The position numbers and the translations under genes were made by a program. Below are positions 1 through 12,656 of a DNA stretch of 64,000 nt, one piece after another. The stretch covers positions 3,458,501-3,522,500 of the forward strand of contig NZ_CP133781.1 of NCBI RefSeq assembly GCF_034350045.1, read 5' to 3'. Each line of letters opens with the position of its first letter. Positions within the stretch are counted from its first letter, which is position 1. The notes under the pieces are model-generated. The model had not been told where the DNA came from, made no database searches, and saw nothing but the letters and a program-made list of their open reading frames with translations. The DNA comes from Pseudomonas sp. CCI4.2 (lineage in GTDB: Bacteria > Pseudomonadota > Gammaproteobacteria > Pseudomonadales > Pseudomonadaceae).

Positions 1-1185
1 TCCGGCAGTGGCGTGTTTGGCATGAAGATCGATCTGGATGCCGGAGTGGGGGATCTGTTAAGCGTGAACGGTCAGGCCAATGGTGATTTCACGTTGAAGG
101 TCAAAAACACCGGCACCGAGCCAGTGTCTCCCGATTTGCAACCGTTGCAGATCGTTCATACCGAAGGCGGTGATGCGCAGTTCAACCTGCTGGGCGAGAG
201 GGTGGATTTGGGCGCCTATTCCTACGAACTGGAGAAACAGGGCAATGACTGGTTCATCGTCGGGTCTGGCAAGACCATCAGTCCGTCGACGCAAAGCGCG
301 TTGGCGCTATTTAACGCGGCGCCGACCATTTTCATGAGCGAGATGACGACGTTGCGCAGTCGCATGGGTGAAGTGCGTGGCAGTGGCGAAGGTGGGGGAT
401 GGATGCGGGCTTATGGCAGCCGTTTCGAGGCAACCACTGGAGCCGGGGTTGGGTACAAGCAGCAACAACGCGGACTGTCGTTCGGTGCGGACGCCCCGGT
501 TCCGGTCAGCAATGGTCAATTGTTGCTGGGTGTGCTGGGTGGCTACAGCAAATCTGATTTGGACCTGAACCGTGGGACGTCGGGCACGGTTGATAGCTAC
601 TACGCGGGTGCTTACGGCACATGGTTGTCGGAGGAGGGTTACTACGTGGATGCGGTGCTCAAGCTGAACAAGTTCCGCAATGAGTCAAAGGTGGCGATGA
701 GTGATCAGACCAAGGCCCAGGGCGATTACAACAACTTGGCGGTCGGTGGCTCGGTGGAAGTCGGCAAACACATCAAGCTCGGAGATGACTATTTCATCGA
801 GCCTTTCGCGCAGATGGAGGCCGTGGTGGTGCAGGGTGATCACTACCGCCTTGATAATGGTCTGGAAGCCAAGAACGATCGCACTCAATCGGTTCTGGGT
901 AAGGTTGGCAGCTCAGTGGGTCGTAACATCGCGCTCAAGGACGGCGGGGTGCTCCAACCGTACCTTCGCGCTGCGGTGGCTCATGAGTTTGCACGCAGTA
1001 ACAAGGTGACGGTCAACGACACGCGTTTCGACAATGACCTATTCGGGTCACGTGCTGAGTTGGGCGTCGGGGTGGCGGTGTCACTGTCGAAAAACCTGCA
1101 AGTACACGCTGACTTCGATTACATGAAAGGCAACAACGTCGAGCAGCCGTGGGGAGCAAATGTTGGCGTACGGCTGGCGTTTTGA
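1..1185 (+). CDS. Autotransporter outer membrane beta-barrel protein, C-terminal part (5' end outside window)
   Basis: The reading frame is open from base 1, so the gene begins upstream; 394 residues are visible. The first ~110 residues look like the end of a beta-helical passenger and its junction region (SLNP-like short repeats, then SALALFNAAPTIF). From about residue 125 the sequence is a pertactin-type autotransporter barrel: alternating strands such as GGGWMRAYGSRFE and GLSFGADAPVPV, and the final strand GANVGVRLAF ending in the Phe that the BAM machinery recognises. Family knowledge says the barrel inserts into the outer membrane and carries the passenger to the surface. The passenger's function cannot be judged because its body is missing. 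A strong terminator follows. Confidence 0.9.
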   Translation, partial: SGSGVFGMKIDLDAGVGDLLSVNGQANGDFTLKVKNTGTEPVSPDLQPLQIVHTEGGDAQFNLLGERVDLGAYSYELEKQGNDWFIVGSGKTISPSTQSALALFNAAPTIFMSEMTTLRSRMGEVRGSGEGGGWMRAYGSRFEATTGAGVGYKQQQRGLSFGADAPVPVSNGQLLLGVLGGYSKSDLDLNRGTSGTVDSYYAGAYGTWLSEEGYYVDAVLKLNKFRNESKVAMSDQTKAQGDYNNLAVGGSVEVGKHIKLGDDYFIEPFAQMEAVVVQGDHYRLDNGLEAKNDRTQSVLGKVGSSVGRNIALKDGGVLQPYLRAAVAHEFARSNKVTVNDTRFDNDLFGSRAELGVGVAVSLSKNLQVHADFDYMKGNNVEQPWGANVGVRLAF

Positions 1186-1243
1186 TGGAGTCATAAAGGC
1201 AGCTACAAGCTACAGGTTAGAAACTTGAAGCTTGAGTCTAGTC

Positions 1244-1284
1244 AAAAAACCCCCACCGGCCGTTGTGCCGTTGGGGGTTTCTTT
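1244..1284. terminator. Bidirectional intrinsic terminator
   Basis: A GC stem (AAACCCCCA ... TTGGGGGTTT with inner CCGGC/GTGCCG pairing) is flanked by an A-run on the left and T-rich sequence on the right. It lies between the convergent autotransporter gene and the following minus-strand gene, so it can serve both. Confidence 0.85.
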
Positions 1285-1286
1285 AT

Positions 1287-1934
1287 TCAGTCATCCTTTT
1301 TTTTGGGGCGGTTTTTGCGTTGGAAAGAGGTCTTCCTGCTTTTCTGTTTGTCGTTGGTTGAGTAGAAGTCCTGCAGTTTGACGTGCAGGATCGCTGAAGT
1401 GCCGATTCTCACTCCGTCACGGAACACGTCATAACAGACCTGAACCTTGCCCTGTCGGAGGAAAGAGGTCGGGCTGGAAAATAGCCACTGGGTGCCCATT
1501 ATCGATTGCTTGACGTTCAGTTCATCCACGCGTTGAGCGGGATATGTCACGCCACCCCAGAGCAGATTAAATGTATCCCCTGGCCTCAGGTAGCTCGAGC
1601 TAGGTATCAGCACATTGAAACCCTTTTGCGCCTGTGCGAGCGACATTGATTCAGGATCGATGCCGTCCAGCGAGGGTGCTTTCAGGTGATCGGAGATCAG
1701 AGCCGGCATCAGATCTTCGAACGAATACTCAGCAAACGCCGCCTGCGGATAGTTGAGTGATAGCTCTTCCGTGGAGGACGGGGGGTTAGCACTGATGTGA
1801 GCGTCTGACGACAATTGAGTCCCCGCAGGAACTCCAGGTTTGGATTGACTCTCTCGTCGCGCCGGACGGCCTTCGGTGGTTATGGGGTTTTTGCCGTTGG
1901 GGGTCGCAGAGCTTTTTGGGTCGTTGTCATCCAT
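1287..1934 (-). CDS. Hypothetical protein with Ig-like C-terminal domain
   Basis: 215 aa, not assigned to a named family. The N-terminal ~75 residues are low-complexity and rich in Ser, Pro, Asn and Lys. Residues ~105-195 look like one beta-sandwich module (NVLIPSSSYLRPGDTFNLLW, later GKVQVCYDVFRDGVRIGTSA), resembling the Ig-like modules of large Pseudomonas surface proteins and the pattern in the next gene upstream. The C-terminus is strongly basic (KNRPKKKDD). No signal peptide or membrane segment is visible. It converges on the autotransporter and shares its terminator. A role in binding or surface biology is only a guess. Confidence 0.6.
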   Translation of the reverse strand: MDDNDPKSSATPNGKNPITTEGRPARRESQSKPGVPAGTQLSSDAHISANPPSSTEELSLNYPQAAFAEYSFEDLMPALISDHLKAPSLDGIDPESMSLAQAQKGFNVLIPSSSYLRPGDTFNLLWGGVTYPAQRVDELNVKQSIMGTQWLFSSPTSFLRQGKVQVCYDVFRDGVRIGTSAILHVKLQDFYSTNDKQKSRKTSFQRKNRPKKKDD

Positions 1935-2356
1935 TGAGGAATCCTTGTCTCAGGTGTTGGAGTTAAAAATAGGTCCGCACCAACTGTATAGGTCACGATG
2001 ATGCGTTAATCCGACTGAATACATTGCTGTGTGTGACCAAGCGTTGAGATTGCATTCAGAGTGCACCCCGATATATGGATTCCTCTAGCTAATGTGGAAG
2101 TTACAGGGCTGTTGCGGTTGGTGAGAATATCCAAGTAGATCTAAGAATGGCTACATTTAATGCAGAGAAAGCGAATTGTCAAGGTGTGAGGCTTCATCAA
2201 AAGTGTGTGTTGCTGCTTCGTATGTGTGAGGTATAGGAAGTAACCTACAATCGTTGTTTTTTTCCTACATGCATAGAAGAAATTACTTAAAATACGCACA
2301 TGCAAACCCCCGGAGCTGTACCCAGTCGGGGGGTGCATTGTTACTTAGTGTCTAGC
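1935..2356. other. Intergenic region without a supported gene
   Basis: Relatively AT-rich. It holds the upstream region of the 1287-1934 gene on the right-hand side of that gene and, near 2306-2336, the terminator of the next minus-strand gene. A 65-codon open frame on the minus strand (2141-2338) has no convincing ribosome binding site and spans the terminator, so it is not called. Confidence 0.5.
2306..2336 (-). terminator. Hairpin terminator of the 2357-3022 gene
   Basis: On the minus strand CCCCCCG, a 14-base loop and CGGGGG are followed by TTTGCATG. The stem is strong but the T-run is short. It sits ~20 bases after the stop codon. Confidence 0.55.
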
Positions 2357-3022
2357 TTAAATGGTCAGCGTTAAAGAACTCGCGTTTGAGGGTGCCGATA
2401 CATTCCCGGCGCGATCCGTTACTTGGTAGTAAACGGTGATTTCATCGCTCTGCAGATTCGAAAGAAATTCTCGTTCGAATTTAATGTTAATGGGAGAGGT
2501 TGTCAGATGCTCAGGTGCAACCGTGGTTGTCGGTCCGTTCATTTCATTGCACACGGCTTGGATGACATCGCCCTGTCCCATGCCGGCATAACCGGGGATG
2601 AGACCACTGAGAGAATCGCCGAACGTTGCGCTTGGAAAGATGATGGGTGCGAGCAGGGCTGCGCCGGGCGGGGTTCGGTCGATGTGTATTGAGGTCATCG
2701 CGGAATCAGCAGACGTACCGCCGGGAAATGGAGTCGCCCGGTATCCAATGGAATAACGACCGTCTTGCCTGAGCTGGGTATTCACAGGGATTGTTAACGT
2801 CTTTACGCTTCCCTCTACCGGAACAGGATCTGGAAAACGGACCAACTCACCTACAAGCGTACCATCTACTAATAGTTGATAACTGTCTTGAGGTTTAGCC
2901 CCATACCACACCGGAAAATGAATAATAATATCGGTTTCAAGATCGACGGTTTTAATGAGGCCGTCGGTATCGGCAACCGGTACGGTAGGTGCTACTAAGC
3001 CATATTTTTTATCGTTGTTCAT
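2357..3022 (-). CDS. Hypothetical Ig-like domain protein
   Basis: 221 aa with the start at 3022, where AAGGA lies 6 bases before ATG; a longer frame to 3076 has no such site. The protein reads as two beta-sandwich modules. Residues ~20-115 carry IIIHFPVWYGAKPQDSYQLL and the linker SIHIDRTPPGA. The second module ends VYYQVTDRAGNVSAPS, a pattern typical of bacterial Ig-like repeats in large adhesins. Here the modules occur alone, without signal peptide or anchor. It lies near a similar orphan gene (1287-1934), suggesting a small local family. Function unknown. Confidence 0.65.
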   Translation of the reverse strand: MNNDKKYGLVAPTVPVADTDGLIKTVDLETDIIIHFPVWYGAKPQDSYQLLVDGTLVGELVRFPDPVPVEGSVKTLTIPVNTQLRQDGRYSIGYRATPFPGGTSADSAMTSIHIDRTPPGAALLAPIIFPSATFGDSLSGLIPGYAGMGQGDVIQAVCNEMNGPTTTVAPEHLTTSPINIKFEREFLSNLQSDEITVYYQVTDRAGNVSAPSNASSLTLTI

Positions 3023-3240
3023 GTTAATCCTTAAATGCAAATGGTTTTCGAGGTTTTCAGACAGATACTCGGTCAATTGTCAGGTGCAATACATACTGAT
3101 TACCTGACCTGTCTTTAAATCAACTAATAGTGTTTGAATGTTCGGGTCAAGCCTCTTGCGAGGTAAATTTGTATCATCGGAAAATAACTATCTGAATTGA
3201 TCCAGTGCGAGAAATGTCCTACAAACAAAATCCCACCCAA

Positions 3241-3278
3241 TAAAAAACCCCAACAAAAAAAGCCTGTCGGGGTTTCTT
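3241..3278 (-). terminator. Intrinsic terminator downstream of aer
   Basis: On the minus strand AAACCCCGAC ... GTTGGGGTTTTTTATT: a GC stem followed by a T-run, 17 bases after the chemoreceptor stop codon. Confidence 0.85.
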
Positions 3279-3294
3279 ATGCAACCCTTAACAA

Positions 3295-4860
3295 CTACCG
3301 ATTAAAGCGCTCTACCAACGAGTACTGAGTGTGTGCCGTACTGGTTAACTCTCCGCTTAGTTGTGCCGAGCGGCGGGCTTCATCCGAGGTTTTGTCCGCG
3401 AGTTCAGCGATGGTGCTGATGTTGCGGCTGATTTCTTCAGCGACGGCGCTTTGCTCTTCGGTGGCGGCGGCGATTTGGGTGGTCATGTCGGTGATATGGG
3501 CCACGGCTTCGCTGATGCCCACCAACGCTTGGTCGGCTTCCATGACCCTGGCCACGCCTTCCTCTGCCTGACGGTGGCCTGCATCCATGGTTTGCACGGC
3601 GGCGCTGGCGGTGTGTTGCAGTTTGGCGATGAGGCCGTGGATTTGTCCGGTGGATTCGGTGGTGCGTTGCGCCAGTTGGCGAACCTCATCGGCGACCACT
3701 GCGAACCCTCGGCCCATTTCTCCGGCGCGGGCCGCTTCGATGGCGGCGTTCAGCGCCAACAGGTTGGTCTGATCAGCGATGCCCTTGATCACATCGACCA
3801 CGCTGCCGATTTCGTTGCTGTCTTTGGCCAGCTGCGTCACGGTCAGCCCGGTTTCGCCGACGGAGGCAGAAAGGCGCTGAATAGCTGCGCGGGTTTCGCC
3901 TGCGATGTCGCGGCCTCTTCGGGTCAGTTCATTGGCTTGCTGGGTCGCTTCAGCAGTGCGTTGTACATGGCTGGCAACTTCTTGCGTAGTTGCGGCCATT
4001 TGATTAACCGCGGTGGCCACTTGTTCGGTTTCGACGCGTTGACGTTCCAGGCCTGACGAGCTGGCATGGGCGAGCGTGTCGGATTGCTTGGCTTGGTCGG
4101 TCAGTTGCTCAGCGGTGTCCTGCAAGCGTGTCAGGCAGGTTCTCAGACGCGCTTCCTGACTGAGAATCGACATTTCCAGGCGGGCCTGTGGCCCACGGCT
4201 GTCGGTGTACATTTGCGCAATCAACGGGTCAGACGTGGTTTGTTGAGCCAGCATTAACAAACGCTTGGTGCCACGCTGTTGCCAGGTCAAACCCAGCAGG
4301 CCCAGCGGCACCGATAATGCGGCCGCCAGTGCGAAGCCCCAATTGGAGTTCAACCAGGCGCCGATCAAGAAGCTAAGCTGGCTGACCATGATGAACGGCA
4401 CCCAATCTTGTAGCACCGGCAGCCATTTATCGCGGTTTGGGACCGCCGATTTGCCGCGATTCACCCGCTGGTACAGCGCTTCAGCGCGACGGATTTGTTC
4501 AGCGGTAGGCTTGACCCGTACCGACTCGTACCCCACGCACTGGTTTTTTTCGAACATCGGCGTGACGTAGGCGTTTACCCAGTAGAAATCGCCGTTTTTG
4601 CAGCGATTTTTTACGATCCCCATCCAAGGCTGCGCCTGCTTGAGGGTGCTCCACATGTGGTCAAAAACGGCAGATGGTACGTCTGGGTGGCGGACGGTAT
4701 TGTGCGGTGCGCCGATCAGTTCTTCGCGGGAAAAGCCGCTGATTTCAACGAACGCATCGTTGCAATAGGTGATAACGCCCTTGGCATCGGTGGTTGATAT
4801 CAACCGCTGTTTTGCGGGAAGCGTCCGTTCACGTTGGGTGATGGGCTGATTGTTACGCAT
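3295..4860 (-). CDS. aer: Aerotaxis receptor Aer (PAS-domain methyl-accepting chemotaxis protein)
   Basis: 521 aa. Residues ~10-120 form a PAS sensor ([18 protein letters not shown], then [13 protein letters not shown]), which in Aer proteins binds FAD and reads redox state. A hydrophobic hairpin at ~155-195 anchors the protein from the inside, with no periplasmic domain. The C-terminal half is the MCP signalling coiled coil with the conserved tip ([19 protein letters not shown] type, here [20 protein letters not shown]). The protein should signal through CheW/CheA to steer cells to favourable oxygen or energy levels. It is next to acnA, as in other pseudomonads. The ATG at 4860 has a weak Shine-Dalgarno, but the N-terminus [11 protein letters not shown] is typical of Aer. 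Confidence 0.93.
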   Translation of the reverse strand: MRNNQPITQRERTLPAKQRLISTTDAKGVITYCNDAFVEISGFSREELIGAPHNTVRHPDVPSAVFDHMWSTLKQAQPWMGIVKNRCKNGDFYWVNAYVTPMFEKNQCVGYESVRVKPTAEQIRRAEALYQRVNRGKSAVPNRDKWLPVLQDWVPFIMVSQLSFLIGAWLNSNWGFALAAALSVPLGLLGLTWQQRGTKRLLMLAQQTTSDPLIAQMYTDSRGPQARLEMSILSQEARLRTCLTRLQDTAEQLTDQAKQSDTLAHASSSGLERQRVETEQVATAVNQMAATTQEVASHVQRTAEATQQANELTRRGRDIAGETRAAIQRLSASVGETGLTVTQLAKDSNEIGSVVDVIKGIADQTNLLALNAAIEAARAGEMGRGFAVVADEVRQLAQRTTESTGQIHGLIAKLQHTASAAVQTMDAGHRQAEEGVARVMEADQALVGISEAVAHITDMTTQIAAATEEQSAVAEEISRNISTIAELADKTSDEARRSAQLSGELTSTAHTQYSLVERFNR

Positions 4861-5336
4861 GGGCAGTTCGATCCGCTGGGCTATAGCGTGGGTATCGGCA
4901 AAATAACCGAAGAATTAAGCATTTTTTTCAACAATGGCCACCGGGCCCCCTCATTGTGGCGGTGGCATGGTGACATGCACCTCTTTCGAGGGCCTAAATC
5001 TCTGTGAATTGTTCGTCTGTTCAGAGATATTCATATCGATATGGTCAATCAAAAACGTGAGTGCCTGAAACTCATCCATCACCGCTGGCCTTCGTAAGTT
5101 AGCACTCAGTTAACCGGAAGGAAATTGGACTTATGGTCAGTAGGATCCATTTGGGGACTCGCTTAGGCGTTCGGCCGCAGGGTTTAACGGGCCTATGGGC
5201 GAAATTGGATATTCAGTTCACAGGTGATCTACGGACGGGCGGACATCTGTAGGAGATACCGCCCGGTTTTCGACGCCGCGCGACAACGCTTGCCGCCCGC
5301 GAAGGCGACAAGCACTGGCTATCTCAGGTGAACCGA
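4861..5336. other. Intergenic region between acnA and aer
   Basis: Contains the aer promoter region and, at ~5249-5320, a REP-like stretch (CTGTAGGAG, then TTCGACGCCGCGCGAC) also seen at ~26670-26700. A 39-codon plus-strand frame at 5133-5252 has an upstream GGAAGGAAA but no recognisable product; it is not called. Confidence 0.5.
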
Positions 5337-8105
<2,769 letters not shown>

Positions 8106-8338
8106 GACATAACTCCTTGACGAGTCCGCACGGTACGGACCTTGGGAATTGAACAGCGTCTTGAACGAGCTCTGATGCAGGTTCCTGAGTGGTTTCGGCT
8201 AAGGCTTGAGTTACTACTGGACCGCAGAACGGCGCCAGTGGTTCATGATTGGGCTATCATGCGCCGCTTTTAAGCCTTGAGGCTCACCTCAAGCGCCGCG
8301 CAGTGGCCAAATGTTTCGCCACTGCCCAGGAGAAATGA

Positions 8339-9403
8339 ATGAACACCCTGTTTATGCACTGCCGGCCGGGCTTTGAAAGCGAAGTCTGTTCAGAGATTGC
8401 CGAGCATGCCGCTCGCCTGAACGTGGCCGGATACGCCAAAGCCAAAACCAACGCGGCCTGTGCCGAGTTCGTGTGCACCGAAGAAGACGGCGCCGCACGC
8501 TTGATGAAAGGCCAGCGCTTTGCCGAGTTGATCTTTCCTCGGCAATGGGCGCGGGGGGTGTTTCTCGATCTGCCGGAAACCGACCGTATCAGCGTGATTT
8601 TGGCGCAGCTGGCAGGTTTTCCGGTCTTCGGCAGCCTGTGGCTGGAGGTGGTCGATACCAACGACGGCAAAGAACTGTCGAACTTCTGCAAAAAATTCGA
8701 AGCGCCGTTGCGCAAGGCATTGACCACCGCGGGCAAACTGACGGAAGACGCCAGCAAACCGCGTTTGTTGCTGACTTTCAAGAGTGGGCGCGAAGTCTTC
8801 CTTGGCATGGCAGAGGCTAATAATTCGGCAATGTGGCCGATGGGCATCCCACGTTTGAAGTTCCCCCGTGAATCGCCTAGCCGCTCGACCTTGAAGTTGG
8901 AAGAGGCGTGGCACCATTTCATTCCCCGTGATCAATGGGATGAGCGCCTGTCAGGTGAGATGACCGCAGTCGACCTCGGCGCGGCGCCGGGTGGCTGGAC
9001 CTATCAACTGGTGCGTCGTGGAATGTTAGTGACCGCCATCGATAACGGGCCGATGGCCGAGAGCCTGATGGACACCGGGCTGGTGCAGCATTTGATGGCC
9101 GACGGCTTTACCTTCAAGCCGCGTCATCCGGTGGATTGGATGGTGTGTGACATCGTTGAAAAACCCGCGCGCAACGCCGCCCTGTTGGAAACCTGGTTGG
9201 GTGAAGGGTTGTGCCGCGAAGCCGTGGTCAACTTGAAGTTGCCGATGAAACAGCGCTTTGCCGAAGTGCGTCGGCTGTTGTTACGGATCGAAGAAGGTTT
9301 TACTGATCGTGGGATCAACGTCAGCATTGGCTGTAAGCAGCTGTACCACGACCGCGAAGAAGTGACGTGCCATTTGCGTCGATTGGACGGTAAGCGCCGT
9401 TGA
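8339..9403 (+). CDS. rlmM: 23S rRNA (cytidine-2498-2'-O)-methyltransferase RlmM
   Basis: 354 aa. The N-terminal half is a THUMP-like RNA-binding region (MNTLFMHCRPGFESEV). The C-terminal half is a Rossmann methyltransferase with the SAM motif AVDLGAAPGGWTYQL at ~residue 210, followed by DGFTFKP and WMVCDIVEKP. RlmM modifies C2498 of 23S rRNA at the peptidyl-transferase centre. The start is chosen at 8339, not the out-of-frame ATG at 8335; CCAGGAGAA precedes it. Divergent from acnA and followed at short distance by tusA. Confidence 0.95.
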   Translation: MNTLFMHCRPGFESEVCSEIAEHAARLNVAGYAKAKTNAACAEFVCTEEDGAARLMKGQRFAELIFPRQWARGVFLDLPETDRISVILAQLAGFPVFGSLWLEVVDTNDGKELSNFCKKFEAPLRKALTTAGKLTEDASKPRLLLTFKSGREVFLGMAEANNSAMWPMGIPRLKFPRESPSRSTLKLEEAWHHFIPRDQWDERLSGEMTAVDLGAAPGGWTYQLVRRGMLVTAIDNGPMAESLMDTGLVQHLMADGFTFKPRHPVDWMVCDIVEKPARNAALLETWLGEGLCREAVVNLKLPMKQRFAEVRRLLLRIEEGFTDRGINVSIGCKQLYHDREEVTCHLRRLDGKRR

Positions 9404-9478
9404 TCCTGATCCACCCCACGGAATTTGGCGGCGTTCACTTAATTGGGTGACAATGCCCGCCAGTTTTTGGAGAGACGT

Positions 9479-9733
9479 ATGACCGAACTCATCGATACTT
9501 CGCCGGTTGACGCCATCCTCGACGCCAGCGGCCTGAGCTGCCCTGAACCGGTGATGATGCTGCACCAAAAGGTGCGGGATCTGCACGCAGGCGGTCTGCT
9601 CAAAGTCATCGCCACCGACCCCTCGACCCGTCGCGATATACCCAAGTTTTGCGTGTTTCTAGGGCATGAACTGGTCGAACAACAGGCTGACGGCGGGACG
9701 TATGTGTACTGGATTCGCAAGAAGATTGATTGA
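9479..9733 (+). CDS. tusA: Sulfurtransferase TusA
   Basis: 84 aa from the ATG at 9479, which is preceded by GGAGAG with 5 bases spacing; an upstream in-frame extension to 9443 crosses the ribosome binding site. The family CPEPVM motif ([15 protein letters not shown]) holds the cysteine that carries persulfide sulfur. TusA relays sulfur, for example from IscS toward tRNA 2-thiouridine synthesis. Small two-layer alpha/beta protein, full length. It follows rlmM by 75 bases and may be co-transcribed. A REP element follows the stop. Confidence 0.93.
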   Translation: MTELIDTSPVDAILDASGLSCPEPVMMLHQKVRDLHAGGLLKVIATDPSTRRDIPKFCVFLGHELVEQQADGGTYVYWIRKKID

Positions 9734-9746
9734 TTGATCAGATTCT

Positions 9747-9875
9747 TTAGGAGCCAACGTGTTGGCGAGACTTTCTCAGCAGCTTGTCAGGCAGGCCGCC
9801 TCGCCAACAAGTTGGCTCTCAGATTCATATACCGCGTCGTCCGCTTCCCGAATAAATTCGGTCCCACAGTGCCGG
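9747..9875. repeat. REP palindrome pair plus 'CCCGAATAAATTCGGTCCCAC' family element
   Basis: TTAGGAGCCAACGTGTTGG at 9747 faces CCTCGCCAACAAGTTGGCTC at ~9798-9817, forming an inverted pair. At ~9846-9867 a second palindromic element contains CCGAATAAATTCGG. Both types recur in intergenic gaps across this window. They lie between the tusA and MATE stop codons (convergent), and the element reaches close to the MATE stop at 9878. Confidence 0.8.
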
Positions 9876-9877
9876 GA

Positions 9878-11290
9878 TTACCTTGCCGCCATCCGAATCC
9901 GCTTGCGCGCGCTGCTGACCAGGCGCATCGACAGCATTAATGCTGCGCAGGTCAGGCCGACGATCAGCCCTTGCCACAGGCCGCTGGGTCCGCTGGCGGG
10001 GCCGAGCAGGTCGGTCAGGCCGAGGGTGTAGCCCACCGGCAAGCCGATGCCCCAATAGGCAAACAACGTCAGGATCATCGTCACCCGCGTGTCCTGATAG
10101 CCGCGCAATGCACCCGCTGCGGTGACCTGGATCGCGTCGGAAAACTGGAACAGCGCAGAAAACACGATCAACGAAGCCGCCATCTTTATCACCAGCGGGT
10201 CGGCGGTGTAGATCTTGGCGATGTGCTCGCGCGTCAGCAGCATCAAACTGGCCGAAAAACACGCATAGAACAACGCTGTCGCCATCCCGACGCCGGCGGT
10301 AAAACGTGCATCCCTTGGCGCGTTGCGGCCCAAAGCCTGGCCGACACGCACGGTGACCGCCATGCCCAGCGAAAACGGGATCATGAACACCAGTGAGCTG
10401 AAATTGAGGGCTATTTGATGCCCGGCCACTACGTTCGAACCGAGGCTGCCGATCAACAATGCAATCACGGCAAATATGCTGGCTTCGGCAAACACCGCAA
10501 TGCCGATAGGCAAACCTATATCGATCAGGCGCTTGATCACCACCCATTGCGGCCATTCGAAGTGGCTAAAAACGGCGCTCGGTTCATAGACCGGCGCCCG
10601 ACGAACCCAGGCAACCATGCCCAAAAAAATGCCCCACATCACAATGGCCGTGGCCCACCCGCAACCAACCCCGCCTAGCGCCGGCATGCCTAAGTGGCCA
10701 TAGATGAAGATGTAGTTCAACGGGATATTCAACGCCAGGCCGCATAAACCCAGCACCATGCTTGGCCGGGTTCGGCCGAGGCCATCACTGAGGCAGCGTA
10801 ATACGTAGAACAACGCCGTGGCAGGCATGCCGCAGGCGATGCCGCGCAGGTATCGCATGCAAGGCTCGATCAACACCGGGTCGACTTTCATCACGTGCAG
10901 CACGGGTTCAGCGCTCACCAGCAACAGCGCGGCGATGACACCTACTGTCGACGCCAACCACAATGCCTGGCGCACCACGGAGCCGATTTCCGTGGTTTGC
11001 CCTGCGCCGTGCCGCTGTGCAACTTTGGGTGTGGTCGCCAGCAAAATCCCGGTCATCAATAAATAGATCGGCACCCAGATCGAGTTCCCAAGGGCCACCG
11101 CGGCCAAGTCCCGAGGACCGACGCTACCCGCCATCACCGCGTCGACAAAGCCCATCGCGGTATAGGCCAGTTGCGCAATGATGATTGGCAATGCCAGGGC
11201 CATTAGCGAGCGAAGTTCCAGGCGCACGCGGGCCGGACGACTAAGTGGGGGTGGCGGGAGAGGGTTGGCAGGGGTCGTAGCAGAATTCAC
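9878..11290 (-). CDS. MATE family multidrug efflux transporter (NorM/PmpM type)
   Basis: 470 aa from the GTG at 11290; a second GTG at 11311 would add 7 residues. Neither has a clear Shine-Dalgarno, and 11290 is preferred because the resulting start (NSATTP) fits NorM-like proteins. Twelve hydrophobic segments are predictable, beginning LMALALPIIIAQLAYTAMGF. MATE signatures include FVDAVMAG and ALGNSIWVPIYLL. The family exports cationic drugs and dyes in exchange for H+ or Na+. Convergent with tusA and divergent from pdxB. The C-terminus is basic (SSARKRIRMAAR). Confidence 0.9.
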   Translation of the reverse strand: MNSATTPANPLPPPPLSRPARVRLELRSLMALALPIIIAQLAYTAMGFVDAVMAGSVGPRDLAAVALGNSIWVPIYLLMTGILLATTPKVAQRHGAGQTTEIGSVVRQALWLASTVGVIAALLLVSAEPVLHVMKVDPVLIEPCMRYLRGIACGMPATALFYVLRCLSDGLGRTRPSMVLGLCGLALNIPLNYIFIYGHLGMPALGGVGCGWATAIVMWGIFLGMVAWVRRAPVYEPSAVFSHFEWPQWVVIKRLIDIGLPIGIAVFAEASIFAVIALLIGSLGSNVVAGHQIALNFSSLVFMIPFSLGMAVTVRVGQALGRNAPRDARFTAGVGMATALFYACFSASLMLLTREHIAKIYTADPLVIKMAASLIVFSALFQFSDAIQVTAAGALRGYQDTRVTMILTLFAYWGIGLPVGYTLGLTDLLGPASGPSGLWQGLIVGLTCAALMLSMRLVSSARKRIRMAAR

Positions 11291-11432
11291 GTTCAGTCCA
11301 AAAGCGGGCACAGAAAGCCGAGCATTCTACCCGCTTGACACTTGAGTCAGGAATCCAAGTTGTGTCAGCGGTTGATCCCATGCAGGATGGCGCGCTGTGT
11401 CTACACTGCCGCCGACCCCATGGAGCCCAATC

Positions 11433-12575
11433 ATGCGCATTGTTGCCGATGAAAATATCCCGCTGCTCGATGCTTTTTTCGCCCAACACGGTGACATCCG
11501 CCGTTTGCCGGGCCGCTCCATAGATCGCGCCGCGGTGGCCGATGCTGATGTGCTGCTGGTGCGTTCGGTGACCAACGTCAATAAGGCAATGTTGGAGGGC
11601 AGTTCCGTACGCTTTGTCGGCACCTGTACAATTGGCACTGATCACTTGGACCTGGATTACTTTAGGCAAGCCGGTATTCAGTGGTCCAGCGCCCCCGGTT
11701 GCAATGCCCGTGGGGTGGTGGATTACGTGTTGGGCAGCCTGTTGACCCTGGCTGAAATTGAAGGCGTCGAATTGACTCAGCGGACCTATGGCGTGGTCGG
11801 CGCTGGCCAAGTTGGCGGGCGTCTGATTAAAGCTTTACGAGGTCTGGGTTGGAACGTGTTGGTGTGTGATCCGCCGCGACAGTCGGCTGAGGGTGGAGAT
11901 TTCGTCAGCCTCGAACAGATCATCGAGCAGTGCGACGTCATCAGCCTGCACACGCCGCTGATCAAAACCGGTGACTTGCGCACTTGGCACTTGTTCGACG
12001 AACAGCGCCTGAGTCAGCTCAAATCGGGTACGTGGTTGATCAACGCCAGCCGCGGCGCGGTGGTAGACAACGGCGCGCTGCGTGAGGTTTTGCTGCGGCG
12101 CGAAGATTTACAAGCGGTTCTCGACGTCTGGGAAGGTGAGCCGCAGGTAGACGTGGGGTTGGCCGATTTGTGCGTGCTGGCCACGCCGCACATCGCCGGC
12201 TACAGCCTAGACGGTCGACAGCGTGGAACCGCGCAAATCTACGAGGCGTTTTGTGCTCATTTCGAACGTGCGCCCACGATTAGTCTGCAGCAACTGTTAC
12301 CGCAAACCTGGCTGACGCAAGTGACCCTGAACGCCAACTGCGACCCGGTTTGGGCCTTGGCCATGTTATGCCGTGGGGTGTATGACCCGCGTCGTGACGA
12401 TGCAGATTTCCGACGCAGCTTAGTGGGTGATGCTGCCAGCCAACGTTTGGCCTTCGATGCGTTGCGCAAGCACTATCCTGCGCGTCGCGAGCTTGAGGGC
12501 TTGTCAGTACAGATCAATGGCGAGTCCGAGTCATTGAGGCAGTTAGTCACAGCGCTGGGGGCCGCGGTGCTTTAA
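11433..12575 (+). CDS. pdxB: Erythronate-4-phosphate dehydrogenase
   Basis: 380 aa from the ATG at 11433, with GGAG 7 bases upstream; the open frame extends to 11397 but without a binding site. It catalyses the second step of the DXP-dependent pyridoxal phosphate pathway, oxidising 4-phosphoerythronate. Family features: N-terminal [16 protein letters not shown], Rossmann motif [13 protein letters not shown] at ~residue 118, NAD-dehydrogenase motifs [14 protein letters not shown] and [12 protein letters not shown] with the catalytic His, and a C-terminal PdxB dimerisation domain. Divergent from the MATE gene; ends in a strong terminator. Confidence 0.96.
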   Translation: MRIVADENIPLLDAFFAQHGDIRRLPGRSIDRAAVADADVLLVRSVTNVNKAMLEGSSVRFVGTCTIGTDHLDLDYFRQAGIQWSSAPGCNARGVVDYVLGSLLTLAEIEGVELTQRTYGVVGAGQVGGRLIKALRGLGWNVLVCDPPRQSAEGGDFVSLEQIIEQCDVISLHTPLIKTGDLRTWHLFDEQRLSQLKSGTWLINASRGAVVDNGALREVLLRREDLQAVLDVWEGEPQVDVGLADLCVLATPHIAGYSLDGRQRGTAQIYEAFCAHFERAPTISLQQLLPQTWLTQVTLNANCDPVWALAMLCRGVYDPRRDDADFRRSLVGDAASQRLAFDALRKHYPARRELEGLSVQINGESESLRQLVTALGAAVL

Positions 12576-12606
12576 CCGCTGAGCAACAACTGCCTAAACA
12601 CACGGC

Positions 12607-12636
12607 GTAAAAAACCCGGCTTTTACGCCGGGTTCA
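12607..12636 (+). terminator. Intrinsic terminator after pdxB
   Basis: AAAAAACCCGGC, a TTTTAC loop and GCCGGGTT form a stem flanked by A on the left and TT on the right. It lies between pdxB and the convergent small gene at 12657, so it may act in both directions. Confidence 0.8.
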
Positions 12637-12656
12637 AACATATTCTTATTGCAGCA

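Noticed and set aside
2141..2338. 65-codon minus-strand frame
   Set aside because: No ribosome binding site; it spans the hairpin terminator of the neighbouring gene; composition is not protein-like.
4793..4804. TTGATATCAA, reminiscent of an Anr/FNR box
   Set aside because: The spacing is wrong (four bases are needed between half sites) and it lies inside the aer coding region.
5133..5252. 39-codon plus-strand frame with GGAAGGAAA upstream
   Set aside because: Product has no recognisable feature and lies in a REP-like gap between acnA and aer; could be a leader peptide but support is too weak.
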